The position numbers were made by a program, and so were the translations under genes. Shown here one piece after another: positions 49,569-61,441 of a stretch of DNA of 64,000 nucleotides. The stretch is from Lingula anatina (lineage: Eukaryota; Brachiopoda; Lingulata; Lingulida; Lingulidae): contig NW_019775960.1 in NCBI RefSeq assembly GCF_001039355.2, forward strand, positions 70,531 through 134,530. The letters are read 5' to 3'. The notes below the pieces were generated by a model. The model saw only the letters and a list, made by a program, of their open reading frames with translations, did no database searches and had not been told where the DNA came from. How positions within the stretch are numbered: the stretch's first letter is position 1; each line of letters starts with the position of its first letter.

Positions 49569-51480
49569 TATGCCATTAGCAAAATTGTAACACCGTAATA
49601 ATAGGCAATCATCCAATTGCGTAGAATGAAAGATAATGCGTACATTTCGCAAATATGGCAGTTTTTGCAGATCATTTGCAAATAATAACTTCCAAATATA
49701 GATGTAAATAGATGTAAATATAAAGATTCACAATCTACACTGTTGAATTACTTTAACAATATGCTTAATATATAACATTCTGTCGACCTTATCTGATCTT
49801 TGGAGTATGAAACTTGAAACACGAAGCTTTACAAGGGTATTTTATATAACGCAGTAAAATGTGAATATTTGTACTTTAATTTTTAAAATTACAGCGTGTA
49901 CTTTCGTTAATCAAAAACTAAAAGTATTGGTATTGTTTAACTCACATTTCGATGTCTGTCAGTTTGCATACTTATGTGCTTACTTACTTGACTTCAACGA
50001 AGGGGAATATTACGTCAGTTGTTATTTAGAATCTTTCTCAATTACCTTTTATAATCAAGTGGTTTTTATTACATTGACGTTTTATGCTCTTTAGAAATTT
50101 TTTTAAGAATCACCGTTAGAGTAATGTGTAGTATAACATATGGAATTGTTAATAATTTTAACATATCTTTTTTCTTGATTTTTATGATATCTGTTTTCAA
50201 TATATAATTTTTTTTGAATTTTTAAAGATACCATTTTATTGTGCTTTATAATATGCCCAACAACTAAAAATACCTAATATTTTCATACGAATTCACCAAT
50301 AAGAAGTGAAATGTGTTATACTAGAAATTTGTCTGTACGTGTGTGCAGACGTGCGCGTATTTGTGTTAGCGGGTGTGGGGGTGCACACTCCATTACGTTG
50401 CATTTTCACATTTTGATAAAAGACCTAGAAGTCAAGGTTACCTTTTATCACTGTGACTATGTGTTGTTAAGATATCACTGTAAAGAACCGCCTTAGATTA
50501 GCTGTATTTTCTTACAAACGTTCACAAATGGTATATATTGCTTTGTTCAAATGAAGAATTGATTTCAAAAGTGATTAGCCAATTACAAGCTTTTAGAATT
50601 GCCAGCTTGTTGCCTCATCTCTCTTTTCAGGTTGTATAAAATTCATAGCTACCTTTATCAAAGGTTGATGAATGTTGCAGTAAGGTATAAGCATGTTGAT
50701 CCGTGTATGTGAAGGATTAAAGCGTCAGCATTTTTTTATTTACTGCTAGTTTGGTTTATTTTCACGAATGTTTTGTAGCATATAGTTAAATTTTAACCGA
50801 TTGTTTTAATCTTCATGTACTATTTGAAACCAAATGTTTTCGAGTAAGAAAATAAATATTGTAAAGGGCATTCTGTTTTTAATTTGGAAAACAGTTTGAT
50901 GTTAACTTAGATCTGCACTATAAAGTGCTGGAAAGTTAAAGTGATATTCATTTGAATGTTTTAATTGAGTGAAATTTAGAATTTGTAAAAAGGGATTTAA
51001 CAGTTATTTTACAAATGGAAGCCCTTGATGTTCTACTCAAGACTTTGTGTTGCAGCTTTTTATGTACGCATATATTGTTAAATAAAACCGCTTATAAAAC
51101 ATTTACTTTCACCATATGCAACCACATGACAGTTACTTTTTGTAACAAGGAAACCCAGTACTACTATGAACGATATCGTTTTTAGGAACTACCACTTTAA
51201 TGAGAAAAGTGTGTACCTTGATACAGACTCTGTACCGTATGGAAGTTGCTAAAGACAACGTATAATGAGAGCAAGATATTGACACAATCGGTCAGTCGAT
51301 GGGTCACCGTGTACACTTGATTGGTTTTGCCTATCACTTTCCAGGCACGAGTATTAATTAAATCTAGTCTATACCATCAGCTTTCTGTGGAAATAGGACA
51401 GTAAACCTTTTACAGGGGTTGTGTTGAAACATAATGGAATTGTTTTTAAATACAACGTAATACAAAGCATTACACTCTGC
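49569..51480 (+). other. 3' region of unit E
   Basis: AT-rich non-coding sequence with family 3' UTR words (about 50390-50720) and AATAAA at 50851-50856. No other gene seen. Confidence 0.45.
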
Positions 51481-51489
51481 ATTATACTT

Positions 51490-51866
51490 CAAAACAAGCG
51501 TTGGATTGATTTTCTGAAAAACCGTCTTATGAAATTGTGAATAGTATATTTTCTCTATTTATTGTGTTTCAATAATATTCGCCCTTCCTTGACATATTTC
51601 GGAAAGTAGAGTGGCAATGATCAGCCCCTCAGTACAGAAATTTACCGATGTTGTAATTTTCCAGCAAAACGTTCTGTATACCGCAGGTTAATTGTGTTAG
51701 GTGTAATCTGTTGACAAAAGTGTAGCAACGGGGATAATATTTTTAGCTTTCAATAAAAAAACACCCGGTAAGTACTTGCGGAAGTATATACGGCTAAAGG
51801 CAACACCACGGGGAAAGACGTCATGTATTTGTGTGATTCTCTTTGTAACTCTATATTCAACTGAAG
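51490..51866 (+). pseudogene. Unit H: degenerate promoter module and pseudo-leader exon
   Basis: The promoter module words (AAATTGTGAATAGTATATTT, TTCCTTGACATATTTCGGAA, GGCAATGATCAGCCCC, CCGCAGGTTAATTGTGTTAG) precede a leader-like stretch at about 51815-51866. There ACGTCATGTATTTGTGTG stands for the usual ACGTGGTGTCTTTATGTG, and an in-frame TGA precedes the GTATGA donor. No V exon follows; unrelated sequence starts soon after. Confidence 0.65.
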
Positions 51867-54100
51867 GTATGAAATAAACGCGGCTTTCTGTACAATTAAA
51901 ATTATTGAATGGTCTTGAATATTTTTTTAAAGTTAACTTCTGCATAAACAACAGGATAATTTCCTCCATATATCCACCAAGTAGCACAGATTTTCAAAGG
52001 TTGAAGAACAAGTCACCGTATACGTCCTATTAATCAAGATGATGACAAATTATACATCAATGATACAAGAAAAATCTCTATATAACCTTATTTTAAGATA
52101 ACCATGATGCTAACCCTTGTAAAATGAGATTGATCGCAAAAAATCCCTGCATTGTAAGAGTAGTTAGCACCCAATAAAAGTTCATCCCCAGAAATGCACT
52201 GCATGACGTCACGCCTAGCCCACTGCGCATGCGTGCATTTTTAATGAGTTGCTAGATTGCCATAGGAAAATGAATGGGTTCGCGATTCGTGGGTAATTCG
52301 TGAGAATTGACAAACTAACGGCCTGATGCCGATAGACAGCAACGCTGTGCTATGCTTCAAGCAACTCCTGACCAAATATCGCTAGGGTGTTTAAAAAAAT
52401 TATGTTGTACACACGTACTAAGAAGTTTGCCGTATAGTGCCTAGGCTACCCTCAGCAAAACGCAAATATTTTCAGTTATAGTGATTTTAGACGGTAGATT
52501 CACTCAGATACAAAGGGAAATTAATTCGTTACCGATAGCACCAGCTGATAGTTGTAACATACAGAGTCTGATTAAAAAATTTCATGGCAATTGAAGATTT
52601 TTTACCACTGTACAATGGAGTCCAAAAAGAGCACTTGGCACAAATGTAAAACTGCCCAGTGCAAGGCCAAGAATTCAATCAGTATTTTCAATCATATAAT
52701 CAGATTCTACATAAATTGACTGACCATATCACTACTCAGTATTTAACTAATCTTGTAATCCAAAATTCCTATCATCATTTAATAATTATGCAAAATTCTT
52801 CTGTCAGATTGCTATTTATTTAAATTTTTAATGCTGCAACTGTTCCAAAATAATCTTGTAGTAAAGGAAAAATGCAAATAAAAAGTGGAAGACCAATTTT
52901 ACCCACAGTATTCAATTATTTGAATATAAAAAGAATAAGATCACGATTTAACAAATTAAAATAATCTTTCATGAACTCTTTCATGAATAACATATTAAAC
53001 AAAAATGAAAGTTATAAATCAGTGGTAATGGCTTATTCTGGAATATATGACCTCTGTACATCATCGATCAGTACCTGTACAGTATAGTTACTACTTGGAT
53101 ACAGAGTTAGATTTAATAATGTAACAATAAGAACAATATATATTATAATAATAAACTTCTCTGCACATATCAGACGCTTGTTACCATGAACTAACACTAT
53201 TTGACAATGGGCTGAGCACTTATCACAGTCTGTGTGCGATGCCATTCTTGTGCTGTGATTGGTTAGTTGAGTCACGTGAAGCCCTACTGCTGCGCCCTCG
53301 CGTATCGCGTAAATGCTGCACATTTCTGGCCATGAGTTATAAGGCGATTAAATAACATGACATTATTTACTTACATGTGTAAACTTTGCGGTCTATTTAT
53401 GAACTATTTAGTGATATGATAGTCTACAGCACAAAACACAACCTCAATGAGTGAACTTCCATTTGTTTAATATAAACCAAAAGTATTACATTACATTACA
53501 TCACATCACATCACATGATGTCATTATGAAAGTGAACACTGGAATTAACATGTCGTCCCCAAAGATATTTTCGACAGAATTCCCATGCCATGGCTTACAG
53601 TATGGGAGGGGCGCGTACTGTGGGACAGAGGCAGAAAAATTGGGAAGATACTGTTTATCGGCTCTTCCCCACCCAACACATCATTTCTGACAACGCTGAA
53701 CCTGCTTTCAGCTGAGAACAGTATCATTGCCCAATCGTAGGTTGGGTCTCTGAATGGTTCTTATGGAAAACCCCAACCTTCTGGCACTTCGGCGGGTCAA
53801 AACTAGCTCCTGTGTCAGCCGATTGGTAAAAATGTATCCCTCTGAATTACGTGCCACATTAAAAAATGACAATCGGTGTTGGGTCTCAGTGGTCACGCTA
53901 GATAGGCCAATGTCCCATCACTCACACCCCTATTTTACATGATGATAGGATGACTAGTTGTTATGCAATATATAAATTAAATATATGGGTACCTTGTAGT
54001 ACTATTCATAACTGCGGTATGAGTGATACTTTTTCCTCGGGGAGTATATATGCTACTTTATAGGCTTCGATAGAAAGGTGTGGCCCTGGATACTGTACAT
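51867..54100. other. Insertion-like region between unit H and gene F
   Basis: No supported gene. Sequence from about 52150 to 53350 does not resemble the family and has CpG-richer edges (near 52200-52240 and 53265-53310), so it may be a mobile element without recognisable coding capacity. A short ACATC/ACATT repeat lies near 53486-53520. Confidence 0.4.
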
Positions 54101-54269
54101 TTATGTCCCACCGACTTAATAATGTAGATCCACCAGTGATGTTATTATTTTTTCTGCTGCGATGTGTCTTTTCAACGGCCAAATCTAGATTTCCTGTAAA
54201 ACTGCCGGCGGTCTGTGCGTCTTCTGAACGACTTGCCTGCCTCCCCCGTGCATCCACTGTGCAACCTAC

Positions 54270-54440
54270 GGAGTCCTTTACCATGTTCGAGTGTCCGTTG
54301 AGCAAACGTTGCATTTTCTGTATCTATATCGGCGATTAGTGCCTCCTGTTAGACCGATGACCGTTTTTTGGGCGTCCTTTAGCGACTGCTGTGCAACCTG
54401 GAGTGCTGAAATGTTTAGTCTCGAGTTCTGTTACTTCTAC
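54270..54440 (+). repeat. Distal upstream module of gene F
   Basis: Carries ATGTTCGAGTGTCCGTTGAG, TTTTCTGTA, CGGCGATTAGTG, then TTTTGGGCGTCCTTTAGCGA and GGAGTGCTGAAATGTTTAG, as upstream of D, E and G. Confidence 0.65.
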
Positions 54441-54559
54441 CATTAGTTTTTTAGTGAAAAGAGGAGAATAAAATTATTGAGGCTTCTTTGTGACTTAAGA
54501 TGCAGTTGTGCTAAAATGCACTGTAAATATAGATAAGTTTAATACACTTAGCATCCAGT

Positions 54560-54863
54560 TTCGGGCTTAGTTTCTGAAAGCACATTTATTAAAAATTGTG
54601 AATGTTCTGTTTTTTTTCTTTGTATTATAAATAAATGTTTCAATATTTGCACTTTGTTCACTTATTTAAGAAAATAGCACAGCAATGATTTACCCTTTAC
54701 AAATAAAAAATACAATGATGCTGCAATTTATACAGCAACACACTTTGTACGGACGGTTAATTGTGTTAGTTGTGCTGCGGAGGATGTTATTTTTACCTCT
54801 CATTACAAAAGTGACTGCGGCTTATTAAGGTACATTTGACGAGAGACAACACAGAGGAAGAAG
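54560..54863 (+). promoter_or_regulatory. Promoter module of gene F
   Basis: Contains AAAATTGTGAATGTTCTG, TTTGCACTTTGTTCACTTAT, AGCACAGCAATGATTTACCC, TTTGTACGGACGGTTAATTG, TGTTAGTTGTGCTGCGG, then GTGACTGCGGCTTATTAAGG before the ATG at 54864. Confidence 0.6.
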
Positions 54864-57800
54864 ATGAAGACGTGGTGTCTTTATGTGCTGATCTGTGTAG
54901 CTCCATATACAACTAAAGGTAGGAAGTAAACGTGTTGCAATGTACGCTGCTTCAAAGTATATGAGTCATCTAAAAATTATTTCAGCTTATCCTTGGTCAT
55001 AGATACCGGGGTATGCGTCCTCCTCAAACCCCCCTACTCGATTTATCAACAGAATGGTATTTTCCTCATCAAAACAAAAAATGAACATAATAAATATTTT
55101 GATAATTACCCTGCAAGGGGTATAAAGTAACTAAAAAAGCTTCATTTTGGCTGGGACGGGTCCCACCATTACTTCCTGGTATAAATGCTTAGCAGTCGAT
55201 TGAATTAAGATGGATGTTGCAGAAATAAGGATAAACAGACATGACCTCATTTTACTGGCCCAACCTTGATAAAGTACCTAAGCTTACTATAACAATCCAA
55301 TACCTGTCTCCGTTCAAACAAGAAAACAAATGCAAATAACTAGCATCTTAAGATTCAAACCAATTGCTAGGATTGATACACAGAATTTTGTTCATTTTTA
55401 TCAATCGTCACAGGCTTGAATGCTTCCCACGATAACATAAATATCTCTATTCTCTTTTGATAATATAGGTGGATTGCCATTTGCTACATTTGCCATTGAA
55501 ATGAAAGATGTATATCCTTTTTTAGGGTTAGAAGTAACATTAGCTGGTTTGCCTGCCAATGGGTACGTCATGAATCCTGAGGGCGGCAACCCACAACCAC
55601 TAAACCTTGTGTGCAGTTACACAGTGGATCCCGGAGAGACGGCGTCGTATGTGGGTTTTTTCAGAGATGGAACTGACACAGCAAACCAAATAGTAGCTAT
55701 ACAGGTATCTGATGGAACTCCCAGGAAATTCAACAGCTATACCTATAGAGCTGATGTGACGGCTTCAGGCTCTGATCCTTCATTCACGTTAACAATCGGT
55801 GGAGTCACCATGGCAGATGAGGGGAGCTATAGATGTCGTGTTAACACTGAATTCAATGTAGCCACCGTGACAACTGACGAGCAAATCCTTAGTTTACTCT
55901 GTAAGTAAATCACTGAAGTATTAGCATGTTCGATTTCTGTCCATAGAGAGGACGTATTGAAAGTTAAGGATGATTTAGAAGAAATAAGGGAGGAAATCAT
56001 TACTAATTTAGTAGGCATGGACCAAAACCTTAAATATGGAAATAATATAGCGTTTACCATTAGAGGTTGTGCGCCATCTACTAGGTGTTATCACTTTCAT
56101 TTCACCAGTAATCATATATAGCTGTAATTGTATGAATGGGTCATCTTAAAGACTCGTACGAAATGTCGGCATGACTCTCATACTTCTTGAATGTTTCACG
56201 CGCACCGTCTGTTGTATTATGTTTAAGTTACATACATGTATGAAGCAAGCGTATGTTCCCTATAACGCATATTAACAATTTCGACTATTTTCTTATATGA
56301 TTCAAAGAGAGTCGACATGACAAAGGATAAACTTAATTTATCACTTGGTCAGCCAAAGAAAAACTTTACAACTGCACTTCTAAAATATTTTGGTCGTAAA
56401 CTTACTCTGTTTATCCGTGACTCCGGTTCGTAAAAGTCCACCAAATAAAGTAGTAATGTGTAGCGCATTATTTTTGCACAAACAATTACATTAATATTCA
56501 AATGATTATTGATGGAAACAACAAAGGGTTATATATACTGTAGCACAAATAGAAAGCAGAACATACTTCCTTAAATATCATATTCTGAATGTATTCGACG
56601 AAAACATTTGTTATATCTATGTTTTTGAAACCATATGGTTTCATTTGGTTTGGTTTAGTGGCAAAGATTTGATTTCATATGTAACTTATAATTGTACTAC
56701 TTTGTAGATCGACCAAACCCACCCCAGATTACACGAGGACCTGAAGTCGCTACAGGCACCTACCGGGTATCTTGTTCCTCTGATGGCGGCAGACCAGCAC
56801 CCGAGATAAAATGGTTTAAAATGCAGAGTTCTGATCAGATGCAGGTCAAGATGAATGAAACTTCGAACACGGTGACACCCCAGGGAGACACCTTTCTGGT
56901 CGAAAGTGCAGTAGAAGTGATGGCAACCCAGGCAGATCCAACTCAAGTATTTTGCCAACTATTGCACGATTCTCTTACAAGTCAAACCAAGACAAGTGTT
57001 ATAGTGCCTGAGAGTGCTGGTATATATATTTGGTTTGTGTATTTTACTCGGATTGGTAGTTTGGTCATTTCATTTCACTTGCAGACCAAAATAAGGTACT
57101 GGAAAAGCCTTAACTTTACCACAAAGAGCTTATATCTTTGTTGTAACATAGTCAGTAAAACATATTTCAACTCCATAATTGTGCGTGCTCGTTTTACTGC
57201 TTTTCTGAATCATTCTTCTTTGCTCATGGATGTCCATGAGGTACAATTATTATCACATATCTTAAGAAGTGACTGAATATACTAAATTCCCTTTTTAGCT
57301 CCTTCAACTACCACTACTATGAAATCAACTAAAGATGCAGGTAGGTACAATTTATGATGCATTTATTTTTCTTAATTGCTTCATTTTAAAACTATTTGTC
57401 CTGATAAAAAAGAATGGACGTGTTAAGTCACTCATTCATTTCTTATACCTTATCCTGTTTTACCTATTTACATGGAATGCACATCCGTACATTTATTAAA
57501 TAAAATGTACAGTTTTGAAATAATCCAAAGTCTAATTCTTACGTTAAGAACTATATAAAAACCCCTGAAATATAAGTGCCTGACGTCGGTTGTTATTTTT
57601 GAAATATACAAGATGACATAGCTTTCTAAATAACTGGTGAGTAAACGCCGAATAGAGTGCCTTAAACATTAAGTTTTAAATGTAAATATCCTTCAAAAAG
57701 TGAACCAAAAAGCCTTGCAACTCTTAAAAGTTGGCAATATTTAAAATAATATAGTCACATTGATCTATGAGAGTTCCAATACCAAAAATATACTCCAACA

Positions 57801-59204
57801 CTCACTCGTTCGTGTTTTATTTTATTGCTCCACATTTCTGCATTATTTTCCTTTGCAAGGGGATCGACAAGCCCCCAATGATGCAAGGATTATAATTAGT
57901 TTTCTCTCGGCAAGTAGTCGATTGAATAATAAGTGCCTCTTTATGTTTTTTTCAGCTCTCTCAGCTAACAAACCTGCAAAATCTACAGGAGGTAGGTGCA
58001 GTTCGGAGTAAATTGTTTTCGTTTGCTTCAAAATATGATAAAAAATTTTCAAGCCAACCATAAAGTACTCGTTAGTTTAAGTCAATTCTCACGCTTTATC
58101 TGGCATAGCCAATTGGAAGATCATACAGGTCTACATTCCACCACAACCTTTCCAGTTGTAATACAAACAATCTTAGTCAGTTTAGGTGACGCTAATTATT
58201 TTTCAGGGAATATACTTGGTTAGATATAAATTTATTTCATTTATAGTCTGTTTTGTATTTCCCTTATATCACATGTGCAGTGTCCCCAACTACAACAACA
58301 TGTAAATAAATCAAGAGCACTGCGGAACACAAACTGAGGTGTACACTACTTAGTACCTATAGGTTGAAGAGGTGGGCGGGGTGGGGGCTTTGGTAACAGT
58401 CCGTGAACTTCTACTTGATAATCTTCTTTGTACTGGGACACTCTCATACGGTTAACTATGCTTCGGTATCATAAACGTGAACGTGGTACATCATAAGATT
58501 TTCCGGATTGATATTTTACAGTGGTGCTACCAATGTGTATATTATGTTTCAGTTTACAAAAGTCAGATAACTTCTACTCGATAATCTGTATCCATCACCC
58601 TTTTTTCTTGGTACTGGGACACTCATCCGACTAACTATGCTTCTGTATCATCCTTATTAATTAAACGTGAACGTTGTAGATCATAAGACAATCCTGGTGA
58701 ATATTTTAGTGTGGTCGTACCAATGGGTATATTATGTTTCAGTTAACAATAGTCAGAAAAGGATTATACTTGGCAACACATTTAAATTATATCTTTTGTA
58801 TTACAGGCATTGATGGGGGAGCAGTATCAATCATTGTGATATCGTTGATAGCAATGTGCCTTTTTTGCATAACTGCATACCTCGTATTCCGCACTCGGTC
58901 ATTGTCCAGAAGACTCAAATCACAAGCATCTGAACAGCAACATAACACTGTTATTACAAACAATGTAACAGAACACTCAAACAACGTTAACAGTCCATTC
59001 AATATCCAAGTATCTATGAATCACGCGACAGATCATTCCTCTGGTTTTGATGGGGTTCATGTTGACTATGACGATACTGCATTGGCGAATAGTTACGAAG
59101 AACTTCGGCGGGATAATTGTTCAGATGGGCAATACATGGAACTTGGAGAGAACCTGTTGCCGTCTACCGCCACAAATGGTATTGGTGACTATAATTACAT
59201 TTAA
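54864..59204 (+). CDS. Ig gene F: two-Ig-domain receptor with ITAM-like tyrosine tail (412 aa)
   Basis: A paralogue of gene D. Exons: 54864-54918 (signal peptide MKTWCLYV...PYTTKG), 55526-55900 (V-like Ig), 56708-57019 (C2/I-like Ig, NET sequon), 57299-57340, 57956-57991 and 58281-58301 (stalks), 58807-59204 (membrane and tail). Phases are all 1 and the total of 1239 nt closes. The V domain differs from D by about 20 replacements and one inserted Asp, grouped around YVGFFRDGTDT, KFNSYTYR and FNVATV. The second Ig domain, stalks and tail are close to D. The tail has a 7-residue insertion (VTEHSNN) and an extra Tyr (HVDYDD), and keeps YEEL, YMEL and YNYI. An alternative acceptor at 55468 (AATATAG|GTGG) is in frame and would add 19 residues before the V domain; in gene D the same choice hits a stop. 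Confidence 0.85.
58408..58750 (+). repeat. Tandem duplication before the gene F membrane exon
   Basis: The same two-unit repeat as before the gene D membrane exon, including CTTCTACTYGATAATCT and GTATATTATGTTTCAGTT in each unit. Confidence 0.75.
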
Positions 59205-60231
59205 CTTTCCAAGGATGACCTCAAGACTAGTCAATTCAAAGGTGGCCCAGATGAGTAATTGTATTGTATAATATGCCTAAGGGTAAAAATATTAAACCCT
59301 TAAATAATAGGAAATTATCATGAAAATTGCAGATTTAACGATCTTGAACTCCACATTTTGTGGCAGTACAATAGTTGAAGATGTTTCGTTATACATGCAG
59401 TCAGGAACCTCTCAACATGTACTTGGTTCGTAATTAAAAAGATCCACAATGTTCAATGTATAACAAAATGACTTGAAGAAATTTAAATTTACATGTATAT
59501 GTCATACAATCATCAAAGTGTTATGCTTCTTGCATACAAGTATATGACGCAGCCAAAACATTTTATAGTAATTGATTCCGATTTTAAGTATTTTCACACT
59601 GTACAGTATTGAATTATGATAACATGCTAGTTTGGTGTCGCAAGCTACGACTAAACTGTTAAGGGAGCACATCTGTGATTTTAGGCATTAATAAAATCAA
59701 TTAATTGTTGAAAACTTGTTGGTATTGGCTGTAATACTTTTGTTACTTTCCTAGACTGCGTTGCATTTTCACATTACGTATGACGATTCAAAGAATTTGC
59801 TTTCACTGTGTCAATGTGTTGCTTATTACTTTGCTTAAATATATTTATTCCTAGATATATAAATCATCATTTATTGCTTTTAGCGTCTTCGACCTGTTGC
59901 CTAAACTTTTGGGTTTTATAGGAATTGTCGCTAGCTTAATCAATTGTAAGAAAGTATTGCATTGAGGAATACACATGTCGAACGGTGTATGTGATAAATT
60001 AATACATAAGCACCTAAGCACATAAGCACATAAGCACCATTTCACCTAAAAGCTAGATTGGTTTGTTTTTATGGATGCCAAGAAACAGTTCGTTTATATA
60101 TTAACAGATGTTTTTATCTGGCTGTAACATGGGTAATTTTATTTTACGTATAGGCATACATGTATTATAAAGGTGTTCTGTGATTTTTAAATCAAAATTA
60201 AATTAAATTAAAATTTTAGCATTGGAATAAA
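59205..60231 (+). terminator. 3' UTR of gene F
   Basis: Non-coding, matching the gene D 3' UTR, with AATAAA at 60226-60231. A short GCACATAA repeat expands near 60005-60040. Confidence 0.5.
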
Positions 60232-60779
60232 TTATATTAAAACCGATTTTATTAATCCCTTTTATTGTTCTATATATTAAAAATCCGTAAATAATAAGGT
60301 TAATAATATGAAATTAAAAGTAAACAACACTGAAAACTTCTTGATTTTCTTCATTACAATTTGTGCGTCACAAGTTTTTATGTGCGTATTTGTTGTTAAA
60401 TAAAACCCTTCTGAAAACATCCACGTCCATGCAATCATTTGGCAGTCACTATGTGCGACAATGAATTCCAGACTCAAAATGACATAAAAAATGTCCCTTG
60501 ATAAAATCGATATATGCTTTACAGTGTAGAAATAGCACAACAAAATACAGTGTATCACTAAAGCCCCCGTCACTGAATGCATGCTTTCTGCGACTCTCTA
60601 CGAGCAAAGATGTAGCCTGCAGGACGCTCAGTGGTCGCCAATGCAAGAAACCGTGTCCGTGTAAATGTCTGTTACCCTTATGTGTGTTTTCAACGACCAA
60701 GGCTGGATTTCATGTCCAATTGCCAGCGACCTGAATGACTTCCCTGCCTCCCACGTGAGTCCACTGTGCAGCCTACAAC

Positions 60780-60990
60780 GTCCATTGCGATGTTTGAGCA
60801 TCCATTGAGCAACCAGGTTGTGATTTCTGTACCTTCATCAGCGATCAGTGGCGACCATTCTACGATCTTTCTACGATATTATGCTAGACCGATGGCCGTT
60901 GTTTGGGCGTCCTTTGGCGACTGCTTTGCGACCGGAAGTGCTGAAATTTTCAGTCACGAGCTCTGCTACTTCTATCATTAGTTTTTAGTA
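60780..60990 (+). repeat. Distal upstream module of unit G
   Basis: A near-identical copy of the unit E module: GATGTTTGAGCATCCATTGA, GTTTGGGCGTCCTTTGGCGA, GGAAGTGCTGAAATTTTCAG. Confidence 0.7.
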
Positions 60991-61129
60991 TCTTGCGAAA
61001 ATATAAAAATAACTGTTTTACAAATTTTGCATTTTAACAGAATTGAATTTAAATGCAGTGTGCTAAAACGCACTGTAAATAGACAAAAGTTTATTACGCT
61101 TAGCATACAGTGTTGGACTTAGTTTTATG

Positions 61130-61441
61130 TTAGTTAGTTTTATGCCAAGAAATTGTGAATGTTCTGGGTATTTTTTTTTGCTATGTGTTAATAATATTTG
61201 CACTTTCTTAACATATTTCGTAAAATAGCACAGCAATGATCAACCCTTCACAACTAAGAAATCCCATGAAGCTGTAATTTATACAGCATCACTTTCTGTA
61301 CCGACAGTTAATTGTGTTAGTTGCACTGTGGTGCCATTTTACGTATAGGGTAGCAGTGGGGACATTATTTTTAACTCTCAATAGAAAAGTGACTGCAGCT
61401 TATTGATGTATGAACAACGAAAGGTAACACAAAGGGGGATC
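61130..61441 (+). promoter_or_regulatory. Promoter module of unit G
   Basis: Same ordered words as unit E, including TTTGCACTTTCTTAACATAT and GACAGTTAATTGTGTTAGTT, ending before the leader ATG at 61442. Confidence 0.6.

Larger units (their letters stand above)
41100..49720 (+). repeat. Segmental duplication, copy 1 (partner at 55.5-64.0 kb)
   Basis: From the V exon of gene D to beyond the second-type tail exon, the sequence matches 55.5-64.0 kb in the same order and orientation, offset about 14.27-14.4 kb. Long non-coding stretches (for example 41900-42300 against 56290-56690) are almost identical. Left of the V exon, similarity to gene F falls (first introns look about 80% alike by eye), so the recent or homogenised tract begins near the V exon. 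Confidence 0.9.

Noticed and set aside
57020-57276. Read-through of the gene F second Ig exon into the intron (86 extra codons with a hydrophobic stretch)
   Set aside because: The donor matches family exons, and the same frame in gene D stops early at 42692; intron retention is possible but unsupported.
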